This document shows positions 23,001 to 33,910 of a stretch of 64,000 nt of DNA, piece after piece (the stretch's first letter is position 1; every line of letters starts with the position of its first letter). Source of the DNA: Phocoena phocoena (Eukaryota > Chordata > Mammalia > Artiodactyla > Phocoenidae); the NCBI RefSeq assembly GCF_963924675.1, contig NC_089228.1, positions 89,000,894 to 89,064,893 of the forward strand, read 5' to 3'. The notes below the pieces were generated by a model. The model was not told the origin of the DNA and ran no database searches. It saw only the letters and a program-made list of their open reading frames with translations. A program made the position numbers and the translations under genes.

Positions 23001-23950
23001 ACTAAAGAGCATGTGACAACACTAACATTTGTTCTTTCTCTGTGAAAGATTCACCAGTTTTTGATATATTAATTATGTATTTTATGTGTTATTTTTATTT
23101 GTCAAAACTCAAGTTAGAAAGTACATAACTTAGCGAAATATAAGTTACCTCTATAAATGAGTGGTTCACCTCTATAAATGTGGAGTCAGTTATTACACCT
23201 ATAACACTCAAACATGAAATAAAAGACCTTCTTCCAACTTCCCCAAATGGAGAATCTCTGATTTAGAAGAGCAGCCTTTACAAAGAAGATCATCATTCAA
23301 AATTCTTTTAAAAGCTGCTTAAATTTAAGACTTTTTAAAAACTTACGGTGTTAATGTGCTTTCCTCTGATACCACTGGAAGAATTATTTCCTACATGATC
23401 GAAAGCACAGCAAGGAGAGTGCAGAATGCAAGATCAGAGGTTAATTCTCCCAAGTTCGAACACTGGTAAATTTATCACTGTTGATTTATGAAGACCATCT
23501 GCATGGTATGGTAAGAATAAAAGAATTTCTCTTGAATGTGTATATTAATTTACTAAATAATACTTGACTAAAAATACACTTAAGCTGAATTTTTAAAGAA
23601 TCAAATAGTTGAGGTCAATAATTTGCTGAACCGGAAACCAGTGTATTAGACTGACTCCAAAATGACATTTTAGATACTAAGAATGCAGCCAATAAGCAAA
23701 TGAACCACCAGTATCCTTGGCAATAATTCCATTTTCACCTTGATTAAAACGGGCTCAGTACCCAATTACATACCAAATAGTTGCAACGTGTTTCTTTTCT
23801 ATGTACTTATATTTCATTTATAATCACATCACTTGAATGCTTTAGCAAGGTCTGTTTTGCTAGCATAAAATAATGTTAATTTCTAATCGAGTAAGAAATG
23901 TTCAAAGTTATACACTCAATCTTTTTGCTCATATTATACTATACTACTCC
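23001..23950. other. Unassigned intronic sequence
   Basis: AT-rich sequence. No gene or repeat is recognised. Confidence 0.5.
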
Positions 23951-23958
23951 TCCTACTC

Positions 23959-24190
23959 ATCAACATCACCATCACCATCACCACCACCACCACCACCATC
24001 GCTATCACCACCACCACCATCGCCATCACCACCACCACCACCATCGCCATCACCACCACCACCACCACCATCGCCATCACCACCACCACCACCATCGCCA
24101 TCACCACCACCACCACCATCGCCATCACCACCACCACCATCATCACCACCACCATCACCTCCACCACCACCGTCAGCAGCAGCAGCAGCA
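23959..24190 (+). repeat. CAC/CATCGC trinucleotide minisatellite with AGC end
   Basis: A tract built of CAC triplets broken at regular steps by CATCGCCAT. The CATCGC motif (CATCGC) starts at 23997, 24018, 24042, 24069, 24093 and 24117, giving spacings of 21, 24, 27, 24 and 24. The basic unit is therefore near 24 bp, with length change in steps of three. It ends in a short (AGC)n run at about 24173-24188. Because every unit is a multiple of three, all frames stay open (poly-His, Ser-Pro-rich, and Gly-Asp-rich on the reverse strand). This is an artefact of the repeat and not a protein gene. Confidence 0.95.
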
Positions 24191-24212
24191 CTTATTTCAA
24201 GCCCAACCCCTT

Positions 24213-24420
24213 GCCAAGCCCTCTGCATATATTTCTTCATTTTATTCCCACCACAACTCAATGAAGTTAGTTCTGTCACTCTCCTCACTTTACAGACAGG
24301 GAACTGAGGAAAAAGACATTAAATAAGTCATTTAAAGTCACGTAGACTCAGCAAATAGGAGAACAGTGATTCCTCTGGCTGAGGAAGTCAATTACTTAAC
24401 CATTATACGTTCTACATGCT
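24213..24420 (-). mobile_element. MIR element, antisense
   Basis: 'CTTCATTTTATTCCCACCAC', 'CTCACTTTACAGACAGGGAA', 'CTGAGGAAAAAGACATTAAA' and 'AAAGTCACGTAGACTCAGC' is the antisense MIR pattern. It abuts the minisatellite. Confidence 0.85.
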
Positions 24421-25429
24421 ACCAGACAGAAAACCTTATAAAGAATATACATAAGTGCAACTCTGTACACAAATAAACATTATGCAATGAGACAAACACA
24501 CCTTAAAAAATTTACAGTATCTTCCCCCGAGTCAGGCCCTCCCCACTCAAACAATTCAGCCTTAACATATCCTGTAATATCCCTTACTCTTTAATTATAA
24601 AGAAACAAAAAAAAAAAAAGAAAAGAAACAGTTGCTACAGGCATGAGACCTAAACTGAATATGCCAAGAATGTTTAGTTATACGGCAGGGAGGCAGGTGC
24701 ACTGAACCCTACTGTCCTTTTGCTCTGAAGCAAGGAAAAGGCCAGCAAATGCCTCGGGGAAGTAAGCTCTAAACTGCATTCGGTGCAGGTAGTGGAATGA
24801 ATTATGATTATCTGATTCCAGTCAAAATCCCAAAGAATTTAGTACCTTATTCAGATGTCCTAATGTGCTTCTTCTGTGATGCCAAGTCAAAAACATCAGC
24901 TAGTAAAAATGAGGCTGCACAGAGAACTCCCTGTTTGGGATCATTCCAGACCCACCACCTACAGAGTAACGCTATTCTGCTTTCCACAGCTGTTCCCCCT
25001 CACCCGAGGTGAGGCAGGTGCAGGACAAAAGAAGCAAAGGACTCTGCACCTGCTCCCTCAAATCCAACTCAGGTAAAGAAGGAAGGCTGACCTTTGTGAG
25101 CCCGTCACCAGGAGCAGATGTTTAGTGGAGACCAGGAGGTTCTCATCTGCTTGACTTTGCCTCAGTTGAATTCATTTAATTTAATCAATCTGATCAGACT
25201 CTACTGACAGATGCTTAGGGCAACTGCTTCCTGAAGGTTTGGTTTATCTAGAAAGATCCTGTCAGAAAATACTGGAACAAAATCTTAGCAGTTCAAGGTA
25301 GAAGTGTATAGTTAGTATGAGGTAAACGAAAACTCCTTATAAAGAATCAATTTTAAAGTAAGAACTGCTTCATTAATTCTGGAGGTTTGTGCAGACAAGG
25401 GAGGATTATAAGCACATATTTCATTTTAA
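24421..25429. other. Unassigned intronic sequence
   Basis: No gene or repeat is recognised beyond an A-rich run near 24607. Confidence 0.5.
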
Positions 25430-25990
25430 CTTTTTATTATAAAAAATTTCAAATACATATACAAGTAGACAGTATAGTATGATAAAACCCTCATGTACTT
25501 ATCAATCAGCTTCAATAAATACAACCCATACAGACCCATGGCCACCCATCCACACACGCCCTCCTCCAACCCCTCCCAGGGATTTTTGAGGCAAATTGCA
25601 GATATGTCACTTCACCTATAAATATTTCATTATTACCACACCTAAAATGTTTAAAAATATTTTTCTAAATCATCAGTATTCAATTTTATAACTGTCAAAC
25701 AAAAACTGTTTGTATGAATAAGGATCCACATGCACTCCACACATTGCAATTTTCTTTTAAAATCCTTTCATATGTATGGTTCCCCTTCCAACTCTCTCCC
25801 TATCACTCCCCCTTCTTTGTTGAAGAAACTGTCTTCCTGTAAAGTTCCTCAGGCTGGGTTTTACTGACTGCATCCCTGAAATGCAGTTTCCTGTATCCCC
25901 ACGTCTTCTGCACTGCCTTAATCAAATCTGAGTTCAACTTTTGGGTAAGGTTTCCTCATGGGTTGTGGTGTGGAAACATTTATTTGAATG
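25430..25990 (-). mobile_element. Ancient L1 3' end, antisense
   Basis: 'TTTTTATTATAAAAAATTTC', 'AATACATATACAAGTAGACA', 'GATAAAACCCTCATGTACTT', 'ATCAATCAGCTTCAATAAAT' and later 'GAGGCAAATTGCAGATATGT' follow the antisense terminus of mammalian-wide L1 (L1M) copies. Confidence 0.75.
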
Positions 25991-26160
25991 GAGATACACA
26001 ATAAGCAAAAATCACAAAATGCTAAAGAAGATGAGAGACACAAAACCAGAGCAACTCAAAGGAAGCTACAGCAACCGAAAGAGTTGAGAAAAAAAGTTTG
26101 GAGATTAGACTAAATTTAAAAAAGAAAAATAGACGACCATCAAAAAACGCAGCTGAGCCC

Positions 26161-26276
26161 CACGTGCAGATAAGGAATGAGCAGGGTGGGCGGCAAAGGG
26201 GGAAACGGCAGGTGAGCGGAGGATGAGCGATACACCACGTGGCATCGCCTCCCGAGATCTGACCAACACAGGAAGT
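26161..26276. promoter_or_regulatory. Clustered E-box, GATA and ETS-like motifs (candidate only)
   Basis: Within 116 bp of GC-rich unique sequence there are two perfect CACGTG E-boxes (26161-26166 and 26236-26241), an AGATAAG GATA-type site (26168-26174) and an ACAGGAAGT ETS-type site (26268-26276). Each motif alone is common, so the cluster is only suggestive of an intronic enhancer. Confidence 0.3.
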
Positions 26277-26534
26277 ATAAGGAACTCGAGGAAGGGACCG
26301 GCTGAGGCAGGCCCAAGGTTCTGCTGTTAATAAGTGATCAAGTCACACTTCAAGCCAAAGCCTTCCAACCCCTATGCCGTTCAAGGTCACGAGCACTAGT
26401 GACTCAGCAAGGAGATAAGAGAGGAAGGACAGAGGCACGGGACTACCATTATACCTCAACACACTACTGGAGAAAAATTCCTTCCAACTTTCGAAAAGAA
26501 GAAAATATTTTTTCAACAACCCATTTTGTGGCCA

Positions 26535-26790
26535 AAGTGCTGGGTAAGGCATGGACTCTGCAGCCAGAATCTCTGGGTTTAAAGCCTGACCCTGTCACCT
26601 TCTATCTTTGTGACCAAGGACAAATTATTTGTCCTCTCTGGACCTATTTCTCATCTGTAATATGAGATAATAATAGCACCTTCTACTTTTCTGAGGATTA
26701 AACAAGGTAATACAAACAAAGCATTCACAAGAGTGACTGGAATACAGTAACTGTGTAACATTCAATAATATTCTTATCATTTTTATTATT
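26535..26790 (+). mobile_element. MIR element, sense, nearly full length
   Basis: 'GCATGGACTCTGCAGCCAGA', 'CTCTGGGTTTAAAGCCTGAC', 'CTGGACCTATTTCTCATCTG', 'GATTAAACAAGGTAATACAA' and a terminal CATTCAATAATATT follow the MIR consensus through its length. Confidence 0.88.
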
Positions 26791-26869
26791 GTTGTATTGA
26801 ATAATTAAGCTATTATTGGTCACCACTAAGAATTACAATAGTACTTCAGGTCTGATGCCTTTACCTACA

Positions 26870-27060
26870 ATCTGAAAGCAGTGTTTCCCAAACAATGTGA
26901 CATGAATTGTCTGATGTACTTGTTAAAAAGACAAATATCATGATTCTCATCCAGACACACTGAGGCAAAATGTCCAGGAGAGGAGTGTAGGAAATATATT
27001 TTGAACCCACACTCCAGGTGATTCTTATTTTAAGCAATGTTAAAGAAACTCTGGAAAGTT
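26870..27060. mobile_element. MER5-like DNA transposon copy
   Basis: 'AGTGTTTCCCAAACAATGTG' at the left and 'CCAGGTGATTCTTATTTTAA' at the right are the inverted-end signature of the MER5/MER20-type hAT family. Confidence 0.65.
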
Positions 27061-27539
27061 CAGGAGAGAAAAATTTGGCTGTCTCCAGAAGGTTCTCTTC
27101 CATCAGACTGTTTGAAATTACAAGGGACACAAACAGAAAAACACGGTTTTATAAATACTCTGTCATCCCTGAAAATTTATCAAATTATCTACTGCACACT
27201 TTCTTCCACTTAAATTGCCAAAGCAGTTTTTTCTTCACAACTGCTTACAGTGTTCAAATCTGGGTCTGACAATTTTATCACTAGAAAGGAAGTTCTTGAG
27301 AAAGGAAAGCTTCCATAAATGGCGTTTGTGCATCTTCCTTAGAGTCTACAAATTGATAATTAAGCAGTCAGAAACATCAGGATGTAGCTTAAAGTACTTG
27401 CTTTTAAGATACATGGTGAATACGCTGTAAAACACCAGGCTCTCACTGCCCAAGGCCAGCAGTAACAGCCCCATAAGACATGCCGTTGTTTTGTTTTATG
27501 CCACTGAATTCTTAGAATTATTTTCCTTTTTTAGCACTA
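27061..27539. other. Unassigned intronic sequence
   Basis: No gene or repeat is recognised. Open frames here are chance. Confidence 0.5.
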
Positions 27540-28123
27540 ACTAGAGTTTTTTTATTTAATGCAAAATTTACATAAAAGGAAATGCACAGATCTTAAGTGA
27601 GTTTTGACAAATATACACCACCTGTAGAACTCAAACTACTCTCAAGACACCATCAGCACTCCTCTGGAAAGTGATCCCCATGCACCTAATCAATCAATCT
27701 CTACCACCTCCTCCCCAGCCACATTCCAGACGCAACAAATACACTGAACATTTTCCCACCATAGATTAGTTTTGCCTGTTCTAGAGGTTCATGTAAATGG
27801 AAAACACACCCTGAGTATTTTTTGTGTAATGATTCTTTGACTTAGCACTTTTTGAGATAAATCCATTTTTGCTTCTATCAGTGGTTCCTTTTAATTGCAA
27901 AATGATATTCCCTTGTGTGAATAAACTACACTTTGTTTATCCATTTTTCTATTGATGGACACATGGGATGTTTCCAATTTTTTAGCTATGGTGAACAAAA
28001 TGGCTATAAACATTCCGTACAAGTCTTTTGTGGCCATTTGTTTTCCTTTCTCTTCAGTAAATGAGTATAATACCTAGATCATGAGGTAAGTGTACACTTA
28101 CTTTTTAAAGAAACTGTAAGACC

Positions 28124-28549
28124 CTGGGCTTCCCTGGTGGTGCAGTGGTTAAGAATCTGCCTGCCAATGCAAGAGACACGGGTTTGAGCCCTGGTCCGGG
28201 AAGATCCCACATGCCATGGAGCAACTAAGCCCACGTGCCACAACTACTGAGCCTGTGCTCTAGAGTCCGTGAGCCACAACTACTGAACCCGTGTGCCACA
28301 ACTACTGAGCCTGTGCTCTAGAGCCCGCGAGCCACAACTACTGAAGCCCGTGCGCCTAGAGCCCGTGCTCCACAACAAGAAAAGCCACCGCAATGAGAAG
28401 CCCACGCACCGCAACGAAGTTGCCCCCGCTCCCTGCAACTAAAGAAAGCCCACACGCAACAATGAAGACCTAATGCAGCCAAAAGTAAATAATTTTTTTA
28501 AAAAAGAGAAAAGCATCAAAATAAAATAAAAATTTTTTTAAAAACCCAA
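28124..28549 (+). mobile_element. CHR SINE, long form
   Basis: Starts at CCTGGGCTTCCCTGGTGGTG, with B box GGTTTGAGCCC. The body has repeated 'GCCACAACTACTGA' and 'CTCTAGAGCCC' units, then an A/T-rich tail. Perfect 13-bp duplications AAACTGTAAGACC lie at 28111-28123 and 28550-28562. Inserted into the antisense L1. Confidence 0.94.
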
Positions 28550-28830
28550 AAACTGTAAGACCTTTTCCTAAGTGGTTAGAAACCCCAATTCCCAACAACA
28601 ATGTATGAAAGTTCCAGTCACTCAACATCCTTGCCAACATTTAGTGTTGTCCATCTTTTATATTTTAGTGATTATACTGAATGTACAGCAGTACCTTACT
28701 GTAATTTGAATGCATTTCCCTGATGACTCATGACACTGGACACTTTTATATGGGCTTATAGTTCATTTGATTGTCTTCTTTTGTGAAGTATCTGTTCAAA
28801 TCATTTGCCCATTTAAAAATATAGTTGTTT

Positions 28831-29904
28831 AATCAAAATCACAATGTTCTATCACCTCACACCTGTCAGAATGGCTATAATCAAATAGAACACAAAAAAC
28901 AGATGTTTGGCGAGGGTGTGGAGACAAGGGAACTCTCCTACACTGTCAGTAGGAATGTAAATTGGTACAGCCACTGTGGAAAACAGTACTGAGGTTCCTC
29001 AAAAAAACTCAAAATAGGGACTTCCCTGGTTGCGCAGTGGTTTAGAATCCGCCTGCCAATACAGTTGACACGGGCTCAAGCCCTGGTATGGGAAGATCTC
29101 ACATGCCACAGAGCAACTAAGCCCATGCGCCACAACTACTGAGCCTGCGCGCTGCAACTACTGAAGCCCATGTGCCTAGAGCCCACGCTCAGCGACAAGA
29201 GAAGCCACCGCAATGAGAAGCCTGCACACTGCAGTGAAGAGTAGCCCCCACTTGCCAAAATGAAGACCGAATGCAGCAATCAATCAATCAATAAACAGAC
29301 TAAAAACAGAGTTACCATATGACCCAGCAAATCCATTCCTGGGTATATATCCAAAAAAAAAAAAAAAAACTCCACTAATTCGAAAAGATACATGTGCTAC
29401 CCCAATGTTCAAAGCAGCATTATTTACAAAAGCCAAGACATGGAAGCAACCAAAGTGTCCTTCAACAGATGAATGGATAAAGAAGATGTGTGTGTCTATA
29501 CTACTCAGCCATAAAAAAGAATGAAATTTTGCCATTTGCAGCAACATGGATGGACACGGAGGGCATTATGTACGCTCAGCAAAATAAGTCAGACGGAGAA
29601 AGACAAATACTGCATGATATCACTCAGATATGGAATCCAAAAAAATACAACAAACTGGTGAATATAACAAAAAAGAAGCAGACTCACAGATATAGAGAAC
29701 AAACTAGTGGTTACCAGTGGGGAGATGGGGGAGGGGCAACATAGGGATGCAGAGTGGGAGGTACAAACTACTGGGTATAAGATAGGCTCAAGGACATACT
29801 GCACAATGTGGGGAACATAGCCAATACTTTGTAATAACTGTAAATGGCAAGCAGCCTTTAAAAATTACATAATTTTTAAAAAAATTTTTTTAAATTAAAA
29901 AACT
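28831..29904 (+). mobile_element. Sense L1 3' portion inserted into the antisense L1
   Basis: Reads as L1 ORF2 end: 'ATCACCTCACACCTGTCAGA', 'AATTGGTACAGCCACTGTGG', 'GTTACCATATGACCCAGCAA', 'TCCTTCAACAGATGAATGGA', 'GCAACATGGATGGACACGGA'. It ends in an A/T-rich tail near 29880. Duplicated host sequence AAAATATAGTTGTTT at 28816-28830 and AAAATTCAGTTGTTT at 29905-29919 (two mismatches) marks a truncated insertion. A SINE splits it at about 29018-29295. Confidence 0.9.
29018..29295 (+). mobile_element. CHR SINE nested in the sense L1
   Basis: GGGACTTCCCTGGTTGCGCA start, diverged B box GGGCTCAAGCC, 'GCCACAACTACTGAGCC' body, and a tail of CAAT units (29277-29292). The L1 text AACTCAAAATAG … GACTAAAAACAGAGTTACC is interrupted, giving an imperfect duplication. 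Confidence 0.9.
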
Positions 29905-31559
29905 AAAATTCAGTTGTTTGTCTTCCTATTATTGAGTTTTAAGAATTCTTAATCTCGGATAGCAATCATTTGTCAAATAAATGTATTATGAATATCTTCT
30001 CCCAGTCTTATATAACAATGAGTCTTACCGTTTTAACTCTTCTGCATAAGGCAAGGAGTCTAATTTCATTCTTCTGAATGTGGAAATCCAGTTGTCCCAG
30101 TACCATTTGGTGAAGATACTAATTTTTACCTCATTGAATGTACTTGGTACTCTTGTCAAAAATCAGTTAGCCGTAGAGGTGTGGGTTTATTTCTGTACTC
30201 CCAATTCTATTCCATTGATCTGAATGTCTGTCCCTGTGCAAGTTCCACACTCTTTTGATCACAGTAGCCACATAGTAAGTTTTGCAGTTGGGAAGTATGA
30301 GTATTCCAACTTTGTTCTTTTTTAATAAATGCTTTTGCTACTCAGGGCCCCTTGGAATTCCACGTGAATTTGAGTATCAGCTTTTCCGTATCTGCAAAAA
30401 TGGCTTTAGGAATACTGATAGGTATTGTGTTGAATCTGTAGATTGCTTTGGATAATACTGACATCTTTGCAATATTAAGTCTTTCTATCCACGAACATGA
30501 ATGTTTTCCCATTTATTTATATCTTATTTCATTTTTTTCAGTTGTGTTTCACAGTTTGCATGGTACAATTTTTTCACTTCCTTGGTTAAATATATTCCTA
30601 AGTGTTTATTCTTTTAGATGCTATTGTAAATGAACTGCTTTCTTAATTTCATTTTTGGATTGTTCACTGCTAGTGCACAGAAAAACAACTGACTTTTTTG
30701 TGTGTTGATCTTGTAACCTACATCTTTGCTAAACTCATTTATTAGCTTTAGTTGCTTTCTTCTACATTCATTGGTATATGCTGTGTGTAGGATCCTATCA
30801 CCTGTAAAGAAAGATTTATTTCTTCTATTCCAATTTTGATGTGTTTTACTTCTTTTTCCTTTCTAATTGCTCTTGCTAGATCTTCCAGTACAATGTTAAA
30901 CTGCAGTAGTGGAACAGAGATCCTGATCTTAGGGGGAAAGCTTTCAGTCTTTCAGCATTTAGTATGATGTTAGTTGAGGGTTTTTCATAAACGCCCTTTA
31001 TTGTGTTGAGGAAGTTCCCTTCTATTTTTAGAATTTTTTCTTTTAGTGTTTTTAATTAAAATGAGGTGTTGCATTTTTGTCAAATGCTTTTTCTGTGTCA
31101 AATAAGATTATGATATTTTTTTTCCCCTTCATTATCTAATATGGTGTATTTCATTGATCGATTTTCTATGTTTAAACACCCCCTTGCATTCCTGGGATGA
31201 ATTCCACCTGGTGGTGGTGTCCAATCCTTCCAATATGCTGTGGGATTTGATCTACTAGTACTTTTGCTGAGGATTTCTGCATCTATATTCATTAGTGATA
31301 CTGGTCTGTAATTTCTTTTCTCCTAATGTCTTTTTCTGGTTTTGGTGTCAGGGTAACAATGCTGGCTTCAGAGAATGAGTTAGGAAAAGTTCTCTCCTCT
31401 GCTATTTTTGCAAGAGTCTGAGAAGGATTAGTGTTAATTTTTCTTGAAATGTTTGGTACAATTCTCCAGTGAAGCCATCTGGTCCTGGACTTTTCTTTAT
31501 TGGTTATAATTAATTTTTCAGTAAAGTACTTCGAAAGATTTCCTCCCATCACGTTATAA

Positions 31560-31750
31560 AACTTCAAATATACAGAAAAAGTTGAAATAACTGTATAATG
31601 AACTCCATATAACCAGCATCTAAATTCTATGATAGAAACATTTTACCATACTTGCTTTCCCACATAACTATCCATCTTAATATTTTATGCATTTCAAAGT
31701 AAGATGCAGACATCAGTACACTTCATTCCAAATACTTCAGCAAGCACATA
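31560..31750 (-). mobile_element. Second antisense L1 3'-end fragment
   Basis: 'ACTTCAAATATACAGAAAAA', 'GTTGAAATAACTGTATAATG', 'AACTCCATATAACCAGCATC' repeats the L1M antisense terminus type already seen at 25.4 kb. It begins abruptly after the previous L1, so it is a separate insertion or a rearranged piece. Confidence 0.7.
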
Positions 31751-31847
31751 CGGCTATTTATTCTTAAATTAATTAAAATTAAATAAATAAAAATATTCAG
31801 TTGCTCATTTGTATCAGCCACATTTCAATGTTGAATTGCCACTTTGG

Positions 31848-31990
31848 CTAGTGGCTACAAAATCACTGGAGGAATATCCTACCATACTCACAGATTCCAC
31901 CTACATTCAAAGGGAGGGAATTATGTAAGGCATGCACAGCAGAGGGTGAGAATCTTGGGGACCATATTTCAAGTCTGCCTACCACATGTG
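31848..31990. mobile_element. Terminal piece of a medium-reiterated repeat, family uncertain
   Basis: 'CACCTACATTCAAAGGGAGG', 'GAATTATGTAAGGCATGCAC' and 'TTCAAGTCTGCCTACCACA' is the familiar right end of a common mammalian repeat that I cannot name with certainty. The element at 51.9 kb seems to be the same family. Confidence 0.5.
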
Positions 31991-32559
31991 GGAAAGGGGC
32001 AGCTGCCTGGAATTAGTCATCCTTGTCTTGACTAAAATGCAACAACTGGGAAAACAATGCATGCAGAGAAGGTGAGAAGAGGCTCATGCCTGTAGCTCAA
32101 ATCCAGTTCCTTGCTGCTCCATTTCCCATTCAGCCACCTACTGAGAATTGGGTTTTGTTATCCTGCAATATGGATTTGAGAAGATCCTGTTGGAAGAATT
32201 ATAGGTGGGGCCCTATACCAATCTATGCCAGAACTCACGGTAATACTTAAAGTATCTAATTTCATCTATACCTCACAAATGACTGCAGACTTCTCTCTTA
32301 CAAAGGATGAGCAAGGAAAACACAGAACAAAAATTTCAGCAGCAAAACAGAAAAAAAAAAAATCAAAGTGCCAAAGAGAGACAAATTCTCATCAACATAA
32401 AATGTAAATAAAAGAACTTTTTTTTCCAGTTTTAGAAACTTGTTCTTAACAACACACAAAAGGACACTGACTCCATTATGAGAAGACATGATAGTAGTAA
32501 AGACAACATGAAAAGGAAAAACTGGTGAGGAAAGTCAGAAACTACTTACGATGTTATCT
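31991..32559. other. Unassigned intronic sequence
   Basis: No gene or repeat is recognised. There is an A-run near 32351-32361. Confidence 0.5.
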
Positions 32560-33200
32560 CACAAAAATCTGTATGTGAATTTTTATAGTGGCTTTATTGA
32601 TAACTGCCAAAATTTGGAAACAACCCAAAGGTACTCCAACTGGTGAATCCATAAACAAATTATGGTGCACTCATACAATGGAATACTATTCAGCAATAAA
32701 ATGGAATAAACATGCAACAATATGGATGAATCTTAAATATGTTATGCTAAGTGAAAGAAGCTAGACTGAAAGGGCTACATACTATATGATTCTATTTATA
32801 TGACATTCTGGAAAACGCAAAACTATCGGGACAGAAAACAAATTTGTGGTTGCCAGGGCCTGCAGTGAGAAGCGGGCTGGACTGCAAAGGGACAAGCAGG
32901 GCATTTTTTTTTTTTTTTTTTTTGCGGTACGCGGGCCTCTCACTGTTGTGGCCTCTCCCGTTGCGGCGCACAGGCTCCGGACGCGCAGGCTCAGTGGCCA
33001 TGGCTCACGGGCCCGGCCGCTCCGCAGCATGTGGGATCTTCCCGGACCGGGGCACGAACCTGTGTCCCCTGCATCGGCAGGCGGACTCTCAACCACTGCT
33101 CCACCAGGGAAGCCCCTAAGCAGGGCATTTTTGTGAGTAGTATAACTGTTTAGTATCTTGACTGTAATCCCAGTTACAGTTTCCAAACAGAATGAATTTT
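32560..33200 (+). mobile_element. Ancient L1/HAL1 3' region, sense, split by a SINE
   Basis: 'GGTGCACTCATACAATGGAA', 'AATATGGATGAATCTTAAAT', 'TATGATTCTATTTATATGAC' and 'GTGGTTGCCAGGGCCTGCAG' follow the old L1 3' order. The text resumes after the SINE with 'GTATCTTGACTGTAATCC'. Confidence 0.8.
32909..33117 (-). mobile_element. CHR-2 SINE, antisense (young)
   Basis: T-run, then GCGGTACGCGGGCCTCTCAC… to …CCACCAGGGAAGCCCCT. Perfect 15-bp duplications AAGCAGGGCATTTTT lie at 32894-32908 and 33118-33132. Overlapping frames on both strands of this GC-rich element are artefacts. Confidence 0.95.
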
Positions 33201-33219
33201 AAAGTATGTAAATTTTAAA

Positions 33220-33700
33220 AAATGTTTAATTTGGAGGCAGAAATAGGAGATTTAAGATTGCATTAAAAATAAATTAATAAGGACTTAAGAAATAAAACCA
33301 TAACAAATAACAACAACATGCTAGCAGAAAGGAAAAGCATTTCACAGAAAGCCATTTCTAGAACAAGCAGAATTCAAAGAGAAAAAGAGATAATATGGCT
33401 ATTTACCTAGAAAGCCCAAAAGAACTAAAAAGCTACAGGATTAATAATTAATAAGAAAGTTCAATCAAATGTCTGGATAAATATAGCAAAATCAATAGCC
33501 TACCCATCTGTAAGTGATAGAAAACATAACCAAAAAAGAGAATCCATTCACAAGAAGAGTAAGCTAAAAATAAAATCCTAATAAGAAATGTACAGAATAA
33601 AGAATAAAAAATGAAGGTTTATAGAGTTATGTACCATACACAGAGAATATATGTTTATAAACATATATGGTAAAGAAGGACTAATACACCAATGGATAAA
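33220..33700 (+). mobile_element. Decayed L1/HAL1 ORF2-like fragment, sense
   Basis: 'CTAGAAAGCCCAAAAGAACT', 'AAAAAGCTACAGGATTAATA', 'CAAAATCAATAGCCTACCCA' and 'AGAGAATCCATTCACAAGAA' parallel the L1 ORF2 stretch that in intact copies includes 'GAAAACCC…AAAGCTAC'. No open frame is kept. Confidence 0.6.
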
Positions 33701-33724
33701 GGACGGTCCCTTTTCCAGTCATCC

Positions 33725-33910
33725 TTGAAGTATAGTCCCAGACCAGCAGCAGCAGCAGCATCTTTTGAACTTGAAAGAAATTCAAGTACTTGAGCTCTAC
33801 TCCAGACCCACTGAATCATAAACTCTGGGGACGGGGCCCAGCAATCTGTTAAATAAACCCTCCAGGTGACTGTGATATTCCTTTAAGTTTGAGATGCTGA
33901 TGTTGTTTGG
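33725..33910. mobile_element. MER5-like DNA transposon copy with (AGC)n
   Basis: 'GACCAGCAGCAGCAGCAGCA', 'CTCCAGACCCACTGAATCAT', 'GGGGACGGGGCCCAGCAATC' and 'CTCCAGGTGACTGTGATATT' follow the MER5A layout. A five-unit AGC run at 33744-33760 lies in the left part. Confidence 0.75.

Larger units (their letters stand above)
27540..31555 (-). mobile_element. Antisense L1 (ORF2 and 3' end), split by a SINE and a younger L1
   Basis: One old L1 lies on the minus strand in three pieces (27540-28110, 28563-28830 and 29920-31555). It shows the antisense forms of the 3' end ('GTTTATCCATTTTTCTATTG'), of ORF2 ('CAGTACCATTTGGTGAAGAT', 'TTCCATTGATCTGAATGTCT') and of the reverse-transcriptase region near 31100-31550. 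There, 60-90-codon pieces still resemble L1 reverse transcriptase (…EASIVTLTPKPEKD…) but carry stops and frameshifts. A CHR SINE (28124-28549) and a sense L1 (28831-29904) interrupt it. Confidence 0.88.

Noticed and set aside
23873..24326. Poly-His, Pro/Ser-rich and Gly/Asp-rich frames of 85-144 codons on both strands
   Set aside because: They follow from a triplet-step minisatellite in which no frame meets a stop. There is no flanking coding sequence or splice signal.
24797..25076. Overlapping 66-71-codon plus frames
   Set aside because: There is no protein similarity that I recognise, and the two different frames over the same DNA argue for chance.
31098..31567. Two minus frames resembling reverse transcriptase
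   Set aside because: They are decayed pieces of L1 ORF2 separated by stops and a frameshift. They are counted with the L1, not as a gene or retron.
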